From Sphingomonas sp. IC081 (lineage in GTDB: Bacteria; Pseudomonadota; Alphaproteobacteria; Sphingomonadales; Sphingomonadaceae): 64,000 nt of DNA. Under the pieces are notes generated by a model that had not been told where the DNA came from, searched no databases, and saw only the letters and a program-made list of their open reading frames with translations. Positions 53,254 through 61,653 of this stretch are shown one piece after another. Both the position numbers and the translations under genes were made by a program. Location: the NCBI RefSeq assembly GCF_006874585.1, contig NZ_CP029761.1:2925001-2989000 (forward strand). The letters run 5' to 3'. The stretch's first letter is position 1; the number at the start of each line of letters is the position of its first letter.

Positions 53254-54516
53254 ATGGCCCGGATCATTGGCGCTATCGCCAGCTCGCACACGCCCACCAT
53301 CGGCTTCGCGCTCGACGCGAAGAAGCAGGACGATCCGGCATGGAAGCCGATCTTCGACGCCTACGCGCCGGTGCGCACCTGGCTGGACGCGAAGCAGCCG
53401 GATGTCTTGCTGATCGTCTACAACGACCACATCACCTCGTTCTTCTTCGATCACTACGCCCCTTTCACCATGGGCGTGGACGAACGCTATAACGTGGCGG
53501 ACGAAGGCGGCGGCGCGCGTCACCTGCCGACCATCGGCGGCCATGCCGGGCTCTCGCGCCACATCGTCCAGAGCCTGATGACCGACGAGTTCGACATCGG
53601 CACTTTCCGCGGACGCGGGCTGGACCACGGCTGCTTCTCGCCGCTCTCGGTGCTGCTGCCTCATGAGCAGGGCGAATGGCCGGTGCAGATCGTGCCGCTG
53701 CAGGTCGGCGTGCTGCAATTCCCGATCCCCACCGCCCGCCGCTGCTTCAAGCTGGGGCAGGCGCTGCGCACCGCCATCGAGAGTTACCCCGAAGACCTCA
53801 AGGTCGCGCTGGTCGCCACCGGCGGTCTGTCGCACCAGGTCCACGGCGAGCGCTGCGGCTTCAACAATCCCGAATGGGACGCCCGCTTCATGGACCTGCT
53901 GGAAAACGATCCCGAAGCGCTCTGCCGCATGACCCACGCCCAGTATGCGCAGCTTGGCGGCATGGAGGGCGCCGAGGTCATCATGTGGCTGATCATGCGC
54001 GGCGCGCTCTCCGCGCGGGTGCGCTGCCTGCACCGCAGCTATTACCTGCCGTCGATGACCGGCATCGCCACCGCCGTCTACGAGAACCAATCACCGGAAC
54101 CCGACGCGGCCTTCCTCACCGCCCACCGCGCCCGCATGAACCAGCAACTGGCAGGCGCCGAACGCCTTGAGGGCACATATCCCTACACGCTGGAGCGCAG
54201 TGCCAAGGCTTATCGCCTGAATCGTTTCCTTCACGCGCTGGTCGAGCCCGAGGCCCGCGCCGCCTTCCTCGCCGATGCGGACAAGGCGATGGGATCCGGC
54301 GGACTTAGCGAACAGGAACAGCAACTTGTCCGCAATCGCGACTGGCGCGGGCTGATCCATTACGGCGCCATCTTCTTCGTTCTGGAGAAACTGGCGGCCG
54401 TGACGGGGGTATCCAATTTGGACATTTATGCCTCAATGCGCGGAGAGACGCTTGAGGACTTCATGAAGACCCGCAACCAGCAGGTCACTTACTCGGTGGC
54501 GGCACAGCCGGCCTGA
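53254..54516 (+). CDS. galA: Gallate dioxygenase (fused LigB-LigA type)
   Basis: Extradiol dioxygenase that opens gallate to 4-oxalomesaconate with Fe(II). The 420-aa chain fuses a LigB-type catalytic domain (residues 1-~285) with a LigA-like domain (~290-420), as in DesB/GalA. Metal ligands are visible at His12 (ASSHTPTIGF) and His59 (VYNDHITSFF), with a Glu in GGMEGAEVIMW. GTGGLSHQVHGERCGFNNPE-like sequence is present as GGLSHQVHGERCGFNNPEW, and SYYLPSMTGIATAV and NRDWRGLIHYGAIFFVLEKL are diagnostic. ATG 53254 matches the DesB start; ATG 53227 is possible. DesZ-type 3-O-methylgallate activity cannot be excluded. Confidence 0.9.
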   Translation: MARIIGAIASSHTPTIGFALDAKKQDDPAWKPIFDAYAPVRTWLDAKQPDVLLIVYNDHITSFFFDHYAPFTMGVDERYNVADEGGGARHLPTIGGHAGLSRHIVQSLMTDEFDIGTFRGRGLDHGCFSPLSVLLPHEQGEWPVQIVPLQVGVLQFPIPTARRCFKLGQALRTAIESYPEDLKVALVATGGLSHQVHGERCGFNNPEWDARFMDLLENDPEALCRMTHAQYAQLGGMEGAEVIMWLIMRGALSARVRCLHRSYYLPSMTGIATAVYENQSPEPDAAFLTAHRARMNQQLAGAERLEGTYPYTLERSAKAYRLNRFLHALVEPEARAAFLADADKAMGSGGLSEQEQQLVRNRDWRGLIHYGAIFFVLEKLAAVTGVSNLDIYASMRGETLEDFMKTRNQQVTYSVAAQPA

Positions 54517-54519
54517 GGT

Positions 54520-54660
54520 TCTGATTCGAAATTCGCCGCAGCGGTGAATTTCGGTTCGGTACTGGCCCTCTCCCCCCTCCCGACCTTCCACAAGTCCCCC
54601 TGTCGGGCGGCCGGGTGGAGGAGAGGGCCGGCACCGAACAATCCGGCACGAGAGTTTCGG
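54520..54660. repeat. Long palindromic element, copy 3
   Basis: Arms 54554-54592 and 54601-54639 pair imperfectly, both carrying the GGCCCTCTCC core. A smaller CGAAATTC/GAATTTCG hairpin lies left of it. Between the dioxygenase and transporter genes of the gallate module. Confidence 0.75.
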
Positions 54661-54750
54661 ATCGGACACTTGAGTCCAGCCATGCGCCGCCGCCAGCGTC
54701 GCCAATAATTCCCGCGCCCTCGGAAGGCAGCGGTACCACAGGAGAAGTGC

Positions 54751-56058
54751 ATGGAAGACCCACGCGCCATCATCGCGCGCGAGCCGATGCATTACCGGCA
54801 GATCATTGCCATCGGCATCGCGACCGCGCTCAACGCCCTTGACGGGTTCGACGTCCTGTCGATCAGCTTTGCCGCGCCCGGCATCGCCAAGGACTGGGGC
54901 ATCGACCGCGCCGCGCTCGGCCTCGTGCTGTCGATGGAACTGTTCGGCATGGGCATCGGCGCCTTCATTCTCGGCAGCCTGGCTGACAAAGTCGGCCGCC
55001 GCCCGACGCTGCTGGCCTGCCTCGTCATCATGGGCAGCGGCATGTTCCTGGCCTCCACCGCCACCAGCGTGCCGGTCCTTTCGGTCTACCGCCTGTTCAC
55101 CGGCCTCGGCATCGGCGGCATGCTCGCCGCGACCAATGCCGTCGTTGCCGAATGTTCGAACGCCAGGCGCCGCAACCTCACCGTCGCGATCATGGCCGGC
55201 GGCTATCCGATGGGCGCCATCGTTGGCGGCTCGATCGCCTCGATGCTGCTTGGCGCTACCGGCCACTGGCAGTCGGTCTTCGAATTCGGCGCGGTGATCA
55301 CGCTGTGCTTCATCCCGCTGGTGCTCTGGCTGGTGCCTGAAACCATGGCCTTCCTGCTGCTGCGGCGCCCTGCCGGTGCGCTGGAGAAGATCAACCGCAC
55401 GCTGGTGAAGCAGAACCGCCAGCCGCTCGCCGCGCTGCCGCCGGTCGATCCGGCCAAGAAGCGCACCAGCGTCGCCGCGCTTTTCGCGCCCGGCCTTGCC
55501 AGCGTGACGGTGCTGCTGACCGCGGTGTGCTTCTTCCACATGATGACCTTCTACTTCCTGGTGAAGTGGATCCCCAAGATCGTCGTCGACCTCGGCTTTG
55601 CGCCGGCATCGGCCGGCGGCGTGCTGGTCTGGGCAAACGTCGGCGGCGCCATCGGCTCGGTCGTCGTCAGCCTGCTCAGCCAGAAAGTCGGCATCCGCCC
55701 GCTGGTGGTCGCCTCGATGGTGCTGGGTGCGGGCGCAGTCATGCTGTTCGGCCAGGGCTTCACGACGCTGAGCGGCCTCTCGCTGATCGCCTGCGTGGCC
55801 TGCTTCTTCCTCAATGCCGCCATCGCCGGTTTCTATGCCGTGATCGCCCAGAGCTACCCGGCCGCGCTGCGCGGCGGCGGCACCGGCCTGGTCATCGGCG
55901 TGGGCCGCGCCGGTGCGGCGCTCGGCCCGATCGTCGCCGGCCTGCTGTTCAGCTCCGGCTGGGCGCTCGCCCCGGTCGCCATGACGCTGGCCTGCGGCAC
56001 CCTGATTGCGGCCGTCGCGCTGTCGCTGGTGCGCTACCGCGAAACCGCGATCGCCTGA
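54751..56058 (+). CDS. AAHS-family aromatic acid:H+ symporter, probable gallate transporter
   Basis: A 435-aa MFS carrier of the aromatic acid/H+ symporter family (PcaK/GalT type). It has 12 hydrophobic segments. The helix-1 motif NALDGFDVLSISFAAPGIAK and the loop GSLADKVGRRPTLLACLVIM are diagnostic, with a long central loop and a second GRxGAALGP signature. It lies downstream of the gallate dioxygenase and before an outer-membrane channel, so gallate or a related phenolic acid is the likely cargo. A long palindrome precedes it. Confidence 0.9.
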   Translation: MEDPRAIIAREPMHYRQIIAIGIATALNALDGFDVLSISFAAPGIAKDWGIDRAALGLVLSMELFGMGIGAFILGSLADKVGRRPTLLACLVIMGSGMFLASTATSVPVLSVYRLFTGLGIGGMLAATNAVVAECSNARRRNLTVAIMAGGYPMGAIVGGSIASMLLGATGHWQSVFEFGAVITLCFIPLVLWLVPETMAFLLLRRPAGALEKINRTLVKQNRQPLAALPPVDPAKKRTSVAALFAPGLASVTVLLTAVCFFHMMTFYFLVKWIPKIVVDLGFAPASAGGVLVWANVGGAIGSVVVSLLSQKVGIRPLVVASMVLGAGAVMLFGQGFTTLSGLSLIACVACFFLNAAIAGFYAVIAQSYPAALRGGGTGLVIGVGRAGAALGPIVAGLLFSSGWALAPVAMTLACGTLIAAVALSLVRYRETAIA

Positions 56059-56147
56059 TCCGGGCAAGAGAGAAATGCGGGACGGCCGGGGTGCGGCCGG
56101 TCGTCCCGAGTAAAAATACCAAGACGTTTCAGAGAGGAATTCCCCCC

Positions 56148-57662
56148 ATGCGCATGTCCCGCGCCCTGACCCTTCTCGCCTGCGGCACGGCCGCTGCGGC
56201 CATGTTCGCCGTCCAGCCCGCGCTCGCGCAGTCGGTCCCGCCCGAAACCGCCAAGACCGGCGAGGCCGGCACGCTCTCCACCCAGGCCCCTCCCGGCATC
56301 CGCCCCGCCAAGTCGCAGGCGCGCCCCGCCGAAGCCATGCCCGGCGGCCGCCCCGGCCCTGAAGGCCTGCCGCAGAACATCCGCTGGACCGAGGACTGGT
56401 CGAAAAAGCCCGATGCCGATGCGCCGCTGCTCGAAAAGATCAAGCACCTCCCCATCGCGGGTGACGACATCTACCTCACGCTCGGCGGCGAGGCGCGCGT
56501 CTACTATACCGACTGGCACCACGCCAAGCTGGGCCTTTCGGCAAATGACAGCAACAATCCCGTCCAGACCCGCCTGCGTCTGCTGGCGGACCTGCATGTC
56601 GGCCCGAACCTGCGCGCCTACCTCGAACTGGGCGACAACCGCGAATATGGCGAGAGCTTCGCCACCGGCCCCAACCGCGACAAGCTGGACATCTACCAGG
56701 CCTTCGTCGACGTGACGGTACCGCTGGGCGATGCCGGCAAGATCACCTTCCGTCCCGGCCGCTTCGAGATGCCGCTGGGCAACGGCAAGCTGGCAGGCGT
56801 GCGCGAGGGCCTCAACATGCGCTTCACCTATCAGGGTGTGCGCGCCACCTACATCCTGCCGGGCAAGGTCTCGGTGGATGTCTTTGCGGTGAAGCCGATC
56901 CTGATCGATCCGGGCACGTTCAACGACGGCCCGAACCACGCGCAGGACTTCCACGGCGTCTACATCAGCGCACCCAACCGCATCGCCGGCTTCGGCACCG
57001 ACATCTACTGGTACGAGATGGAGCGCGACCGCGCGACGCTGGCCGCCGGCGTCGGCAAGGACGACCGCAACAACTGGGGCGCCCGCCTGTGGAAGCGCGG
57101 TCCCCACTGGGACCTCGACCTGGAAGGCACCCACCAGAGTGGCCGGTTCATCGGCAAGGAAATCGACGCCTACGGCGTCATGTTCGAAGGCGGATACACT
57201 TTCGGCGACGCGCCGATGAAGCCGCGCCTCGGCCTGCGCGCCAACTACTTCAGCGGCGACAAGGACCTCGCCGACAACAAGGTGAGCACTTTCGTGCCCG
57301 CCGCCGCCCGCCTGCCGCTGATCAGCGAGGCCGCGTTCTTCAGCTTCTCGAACCTGATGGACCTCTACCCCTCGGTCACCGTGAAGCCGACTCCGGCGAT
57401 CACCGTCATGGCCGGCCCGGACTTCCTGTGGCGCGCCAGCAAGGGCGACGGCGTCTACATCGGCCCCTCGGGATCAAGCTTCGCACCCTACAATTCCAGC
57501 CGCCGGATCGGCACCGACCTCAACCTCGAAGCCTCGTGGCAGGCTACCGACCGCCTCGCCTTCCGCCTCTGGGAAACCTACTTCGCCGCCAGCGATTCCT
57601 TCCAGGACAACGGCGGCAAGAGCGGCAACTACTTCGGCCTGATGGCGAACTACAAGTTCTGA
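56148..57662 (+). CDS. Outer-membrane channel, alginate-export/porin-like family
   Basis: A 504-aa outer-membrane beta-barrel. Signal peptide MRMSRALTLLACGTAAAAMF ending at AQPALAQ-like VQPALAQ (residue ~28). A Pro-rich N-terminal stretch of ~60 residues follows, then amphipathic beta-strands (LTLGGEARVYYTDWHHAKLG, LRLLADLHVGPNLRAYLELG, RPGRFEMPLGNGKL). The chain ends in NYFGLMANYKF, a typical C-terminal aromatic. It resembles AlgE-type alginate-export-domain porins, which in sphingomonads sit in aromatic-catabolic clusters. It probably brings gallate-like acids across the outer membrane. Confidence 0.82.
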   Translation: MRMSRALTLLACGTAAAAMFAVQPALAQSVPPETAKTGEAGTLSTQAPPGIRPAKSQARPAEAMPGGRPGPEGLPQNIRWTEDWSKKPDADAPLLEKIKHLPIAGDDIYLTLGGEARVYYTDWHHAKLGLSANDSNNPVQTRLRLLADLHVGPNLRAYLELGDNREYGESFATGPNRDKLDIYQAFVDVTVPLGDAGKITFRPGRFEMPLGNGKLAGVREGLNMRFTYQGVRATYILPGKVSVDVFAVKPILIDPGTFNDGPNHAQDFHGVYISAPNRIAGFGTDIYWYEMERDRATLAAGVGKDDRNNWGARLWKRGPHWDLDLEGTHQSGRFIGKEIDAYGVMFEGGYTFGDAPMKPRLGLRANYFSGDKDLADNKVSTFVPAAARLPLISEAAFFSFSNLMDLYPSVTVKPTPAITVMAGPDFLWRASKGDGVYIGPSGSSFAPYNSSRRIGTDLNLEASWQATDRLAFRLWETYFAASDSFQDNGGKSGNYFGLMANYKF

Positions 57663-57686
57663 GCCGAACGACCGATCTCAAGAAGG

Positions 57687-57721
57687 AAAGGCAGGGGAGT
57701 ATTGGCTTCCCTGCCTTTTTT
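57687..57721 (+). terminator. Rho-independent terminator of the gallate module
   Basis: AAAGGCAGGG/CCCTGCCTTT stem with a 12-nt loop, followed by TTTTTT, 25 bp after the porin stop. The A-rich 5' side would also serve the convergent phosphodiesterase gene. Confidence 0.92.
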
Positions 57722-57774
57722 CTGATTTGCAATCGGCCTTGGGCAAGGCCGACCCCTCCCCCGAAATCCGCGTA

Positions 57775-58902
57775 TCAGGCCCGCCCGTCAACAGCCTGAC
57801 GCCCGATCGCCGGATCGTCCGTGAAGAACGAGTCGATCCCCAGCGCCAGATAGCGGCGGATTTCGGCCACGGATCCCGCCGGATTGCGCTTGCCCTGCTC
57901 GGTGCCGTCGCGCAGATCGGCAGGCAGGAAGTAGTTCTCCGGGCGGAAGGTCCAGGTCGAGACCAGCAGCCCCGCCGCATGGGCGCGTTCGACAAGACCG
58001 GTGCCTTGCGGCAGCAGCTTGCCGTCCTTGTCCCGCCCGAGCAGCGCCAGATTGTTGGGCGAGATCCAGTCGGCATACCTCGCGATTTCCGCCAGACCGG
58101 CATCGCTGTGCATCTGGTCGAAGGTCGGGCCCGCGCCCCTCGCCACCACATCCGCCGGACGCATCGAACCGGGCACGGTCAATTGCAGCAACTGGACATT
58201 CGAGAGGGCATCCAGACGCGCGCGCAGCCACTTCAGGTTGGCGATCTCGAAGCTCTGCACGATCACCGGCGCGCTCTGGAGATAGGCGCTGGCATGCAGC
58301 CGGTCGAGAAAACGCTGCTCCAGCGGCAGGCCGATCGAGGCAAAGTAGGTCGAGTGCTTCAGTTCCGGGATCACCCCGATCACCCGCCCACGCGCGGCTG
58401 CCTCGGCGGCGACAAAATCGGCGATTTCCTCGAAGGTCACGACCTGGAACTGCCCGTCGTGGGCATGGCTTTCCGGACGCAATGCCCCCAGCCGCTCCTT
58501 CGCGCGCAGGCTCTTGATCTCCGCCAGCGTGAAGTCCTCGGTGAACCAGCCGGTCACCTGCTCGCCATCGATGGTCTTGGTCGCCTTGCGCCCGGCGAAT
58601 TCGGGCCGGGCGGAAACGTCGGTGGTCTCGGCGATGTTGTTCTCGTGCCGCGCGATCAGCACGCCGTCCCGGGTGCTGACCAGATCGGGCTCGATGAAGT
58701 CCGCGCCATCGGCAATCGCCTTGGCATAGGAACCAAGCGTATGCTCGGGCCGCAGCGCCGAACAGCCGCGATGACCGATCACCAGCGGCCTGGCCGGACG
58801 CGCGGGCCGCGCTCTCGCAGGCGCTGCCAGCACGCCGGGCCCGAACCCCGCCGCCAGCCCCACGCCCAGTCCGGCACCTACAAGCGAACGGCGGTCAATC
58901 AT
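57775..58902 (-). CDS. Glycerophosphodiester phosphodiesterase (GlpQ-like)
   Basis: A 375-aa periplasmic enzyme hydrolysing glycerophosphodiesters to glycerol-3-phosphate and an alcohol. The N-terminus MIDRRSLVGAGLGVGLAAGF looks like a Tat signal (RRSLVG). Active-site features are VIGHRGCSALRPEHTLGSYA, the EPDLVSTRDGVLIARHE box with metal-binding Glu/Asp and catalytic His, and VIPELKHSTYFA. The ~30-residue insertion containing FTEDFTLAEIKSLRAKER is typical of periplasmic GlpQ. It is close to the MITE upstream. Confidence 0.92.
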   Translation of the reverse strand: MIDRRSLVGAGLGVGLAAGFGPGVLAAPARARPARPARPLVIGHRGCSALRPEHTLGSYAKAIADGADFIEPDLVSTRDGVLIARHENNIAETTDVSARPEFAGRKATKTIDGEQVTGWFTEDFTLAEIKSLRAKERLGALRPESHAHDGQFQVVTFEEIADFVAAEAAARGRVIGVIPELKHSTYFASIGLPLEQRFLDRLHASAYLQSAPVIVQSFEIANLKWLRARLDALSNVQLLQLTVPGSMRPADVVARGAGPTFDQMHSDAGLAEIARYADWISPNNLALLGRDKDGKLLPQGTGLVERAHAAGLLVSTWTFRPENYFLPADLRDGTEQGKRNPAGSVAEIRRYLALGIDSFFTDDPAIGRQAVDGRA

Positions 58903-58942
58903 CGGGGGGATCCTTGGGAAGCGTTTTACGAGGGGCAGCTAG

Positions 58943-59204
58943 GTCGTAAACTCATAAACGGCACCATCGAGGTTTGAGGCAAAATGGCTCAGCGGCAGGA
59001 GGGAAGGCGCTGGAATATGTCGATATTTCAAGACTTCCCGACGCAGCGCTGGGCCATTTTGGGCAAACCCCGAAGGGGCGCCCAAATGGCTTCCATCTCG
59101 AACCGAAGCTGCCTTGGACGGGCAACCAGCCCGCCCGGCGGCAACTTCGGCCCGAGCTGTTCGCCATTTGGGCGCCTCGATGGTGTCGTTTATGAGTTTA
59201 CGAC
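58943..59204. mobile_element. MITE, 262 bp, IS5-like ends
   Basis: The ends form 30-bp terminal inverted repeats with 29 matches, beginning GTCGTAAACTCATAAACG. CTAG flanks both sides (58939-58942, 59205-59208), a typical IS5-family target duplication. Inside is a perfect 14-bp inverted repeat (GGCGCCCAAATGGC and complement) and no convincing gene. It is too short for a transposase, so it must have moved in trans. Confidence 0.85.
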
Positions 59205-59262
59205 CTAGGCTTCGGGAATGACAGATTTAGGTCAGAAGGGGTTGGAAGAAGAAGAAAAAAGG

Positions 59263-59460
59263 AAGCCCTGGGGCCCTTCGACAAGCTCAAGAGATCCCCC
59301 AGACCCTCGAAACATATTTGTTGCGCCCTGCCTTGCCATAGTGCGCTCCCTGCGGCGCAGCCAATATGTCTCCCGACGCCGCCGTGGGCTCGCCACGCAG
59401 TTGGTCCGCGTGACCTAGACGGTATTGGGGGTGCAGGGGGGCTATGCTCCCCTGCTTTCT
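59263..59460 (+). repeat. Dispersed ~200-bp hairpin-bounded repeat, copy C
   Basis: Same element as copies A and B. The right hairpin GCAGGGG/CCCCTGC (59433-59455) precedes the end of nrdA. The left hairpin is split by CCCTTCGACAAGCTCA (59274-59289), a widespread extragenic sequence. It shares the CAGACCCTCGAAAC, TTGTTGCGC and TGTCTCCCGACG blocks with copy A. Confidence 0.82.
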
Positions 59461-59541
59461 CCCTTGTTCTTCCCCAAAACGAAAACGGCCCTCCAGCACG
59501 AAGCCGGAGAGCCGCCTCTCGGTGATCCTGTCAGCCTACCT

Positions 59542-61653
59542 TTACTGGCAAGCAAGGCACTCGTCGTAGTCGGTCGTCTCGCCGATCTCGAACTTGGGCG
59601 CTTCGGGCGTATTGTCCGCCTCGACGCCGCCCGAGCCTGCGAAGCCCGCGCGCTGCACCGACTTCGAGCGCAGGTAGTAGAGCGACTTGATGCCCTTCTC
59701 CCAGGCCTGGAAGTGCAGCATCATGAGGTCCCACTTGTCCACGTCCGCCGGGATGAACAGGTTCAGCGACTGGGCCTGGTCGATATAGGGCGTACGGTCC
59801 GCCGCGAATTCGAGCAGCCAGCGCTGGTCGATCTCGAAGCTGGTCTTGAAGATCGCCTTTTCCTCGGGGCTGAGGAAGTCGAGCTGCTGGACCGAGCCGC
59901 CGTGTTCGAGGATCGAGTTCCACACGTTGGTGGAATCCTTCGACTTCGAGGCCAGCAGCTTCTCGAGGTAGGGGTTCTTCACCACGAAGCTGCCCGAGAG
60001 CGTCTTGTGGGTGTAGATATTGGCCGGGATCGGCTCGATGCAGGCCGAAGTGCCGCCGCAGATGATCGAGATCGACGCGGTCGGCGCGATCGCCATCTTG
60101 CAGCTGAAGCGCTGCATCACGCCCATGTCGGCCGCGTCCGGGCAGGCGCCGCGTTCCTGGGCCAGCAGCAGCGAGGCTTCGTCCGCCTTGGCGGCGATGT
60201 GCTGGAACATCTGCATGTTCAGCGCCTTGGCCATCGCGCTCTCGAAGGCGATGCCGCGCTTCTGGAGGTACGAGTGGAAGCCCATGACGCCCATGCCGAC
60301 CGAGCGTTCGCGCTCGGCGGAGTAGCGGGCGCGGGCCATCTCGTCGGGCGCGCGGTCGATGTAGTCCTGCAGGACGTTGTCGAGGAAACGCAGCACGTCC
60401 TCGATGAAGCGCTTTTCGCCCTTCCACTCTTCCCAGGTCTCGATGTTGAGCGAGGACAGGCAGCAGACGGCGGTACGGTCGTTACCAAGGTGGTCGCGGC
60501 CGGTCGGCAGGGTGATTTCCGAGCAGAGGTTCGAGGTCGAGACCTTGAGGCCGAGATCGCGGTGATGCTTGGGCATCGTGCGATTCACGGTGTCGGAGAA
60601 CACGAAGTAGGGCTCGCCCGTGCGCAGGCGGGTTTCGACCAGCTTCTGGAACAGCGAGCGGGCGTGCACGGTGCCGCGCACCGAACCGTCCTTGGGGCTC
60701 CTGAGATCGAAGTCGGTGCCGTCGCGCACGGCTTCCATGAACTCGTCGGTCAGCAGCACGCCGTGGTGCAGGTTGAGCGCCTTGCGGTTGAAGTCGCCCG
60801 TGGTGTTGCGGATCTCGAGGAATTCCTCGATCTCGGGGTGCGAGACGTCGAGGTAGCAGGCCGCCGAACCACGGCGCAGCGAGCCCTGCGAGATCGCCAG
60901 GGTGAGCGAATCCATCACGCGCACGAAGGGAATGATGCCGCTGGTCTTGCCGTTGAGGCCGACCGGCTCACCGATGCCGCGCACGTTGCCCCAGTAGGTG
61001 CCGATGCCGCCGCCGCGCGAGGCGAGCCAGACGTTCTCGGTCCAGGTGGCGAGAATGCCGTCGAGGCTGTCGTCCACCGAGTTCAGGTAGCACGAGATCG
61101 GCAACCCGCGGCCGGTGCCGCCGTTCGAGAGAACGGGGGTGGCGGGCATGAACCACAGCTTGGAGATGTAGTCGTAGATGCGCTGGGCGTGCTCCTGGTC
61201 GTCCGCATAGGCGTCGGCGACGCGGGCGAACAGGTCCTGGTACTTCTCGCCGGGCAGCAGGTAACGATCGTCGAGCGTTTCCTTGCCGAAATCGGTCAGC
61301 AGGTCGTTGCGCGAATCGTCGGTGACGATGGTGAAGCGGCGATCGTGGATCGTCTTGGAATCGCTGACGCGCGGCTTTGCGGCGGCGCCGGCCGAGGCGG
61401 CGGCGGCAACAGCCGCCAGGGCATCAACGACCAGTGCGTCCGAAGCGGTATCGGTCTTGTCCATCGCGATTGCCGGGCCCACGCCCGCCTCCTTTTCCTG
61501 CTTCGCCCCGGTTGCCTTGGCGGGTGCCTTGGGAGCCTTCGCAGGCGCCTTCGAAGGCTCGGGTCGGTTCAATTCGAAGCCAGGCATCTCGACCTGACCA
61601 TCCATAACATCGGAGCTGTTCACTTCAGCGTCGCTTCCGTTCCTGAAATCCAC
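59542..61653 (-). CDS. nrdA: Ribonucleoside-diphosphate reductase, alpha subunit (class Ia)
   Basis: The catalytic large subunit reducing NDPs to dNDPs. Active-site cysteines and neighbours are seen in GLPISCYLNSVDDS, SNLCSEITLPTG (Asn, Cys and Glu of the radical site) and TAVCCLSSLNIETWEEW; the radical-transfer tyrosines are in KSLYYLRSKS; the C-terminal redox pair is CLAC. No ATP-cone domain precedes the core. Instead residues ~25-75 are an Ala/Lys/Pro-rich linker. The GTG at 61653 has GGGGG 6 nt upstream and gives ~703 aa; ATG 61605 is the alternative. nrdB is 12.5 kb downstream on the same strand. Confidence 0.94.
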   Translation of the reverse strand: MDFRNGSDAEVNSSDVMDGQVEMPGFELNRPEPSKAPAKAPKAPAKATGAKQEKEAGVGPAIAMDKTDTASDALVVDALAAVAAAASAGAAAKPRVSDSKTIHDRRFTIVTDDSRNDLLTDFGKETLDDRYLLPGEKYQDLFARVADAYADDQEHAQRIYDYISKLWFMPATPVLSNGGTGRGLPISCYLNSVDDSLDGILATWTENVWLASRGGGIGTYWGNVRGIGEPVGLNGKTSGIIPFVRVMDSLTLAISQGSLRRGSAACYLDVSHPEIEEFLEIRNTTGDFNRKALNLHHGVLLTDEFMEAVRDGTDFDLRSPKDGSVRGTVHARSLFQKLVETRLRTGEPYFVFSDTVNRTMPKHHRDLGLKVSTSNLCSEITLPTGRDHLGNDRTAVCCLSSLNIETWEEWKGEKRFIEDVLRFLDNVLQDYIDRAPDEMARARYSAERERSVGMGVMGFHSYLQKRGIAFESAMAKALNMQMFQHIAAKADEASLLLAQERGACPDAADMGVMQRFSCKMAIAPTASISIICGGTSACIEPIPANIYTHKTLSGSFVVKNPYLEKLLASKSKDSTNVWNSILEHGGSVQQLDFLSPEEKAIFKTSFEIDQRWLLEFAADRTPYIDQAQSLNLFIPADVDKWDLMMLHFQAWEKGIKSLYYLRSKSVQRAGFAGSGGVEADNTPEAPKFEIGETTDYDECLACQ

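Noticed and set aside
58974..59195. Possible 73-aa gene inside the MITE
   Set aside because: The frame crosses the internal inverted repeat and ends in the terminal repeat; no ribosome-binding site and no homology recognised.
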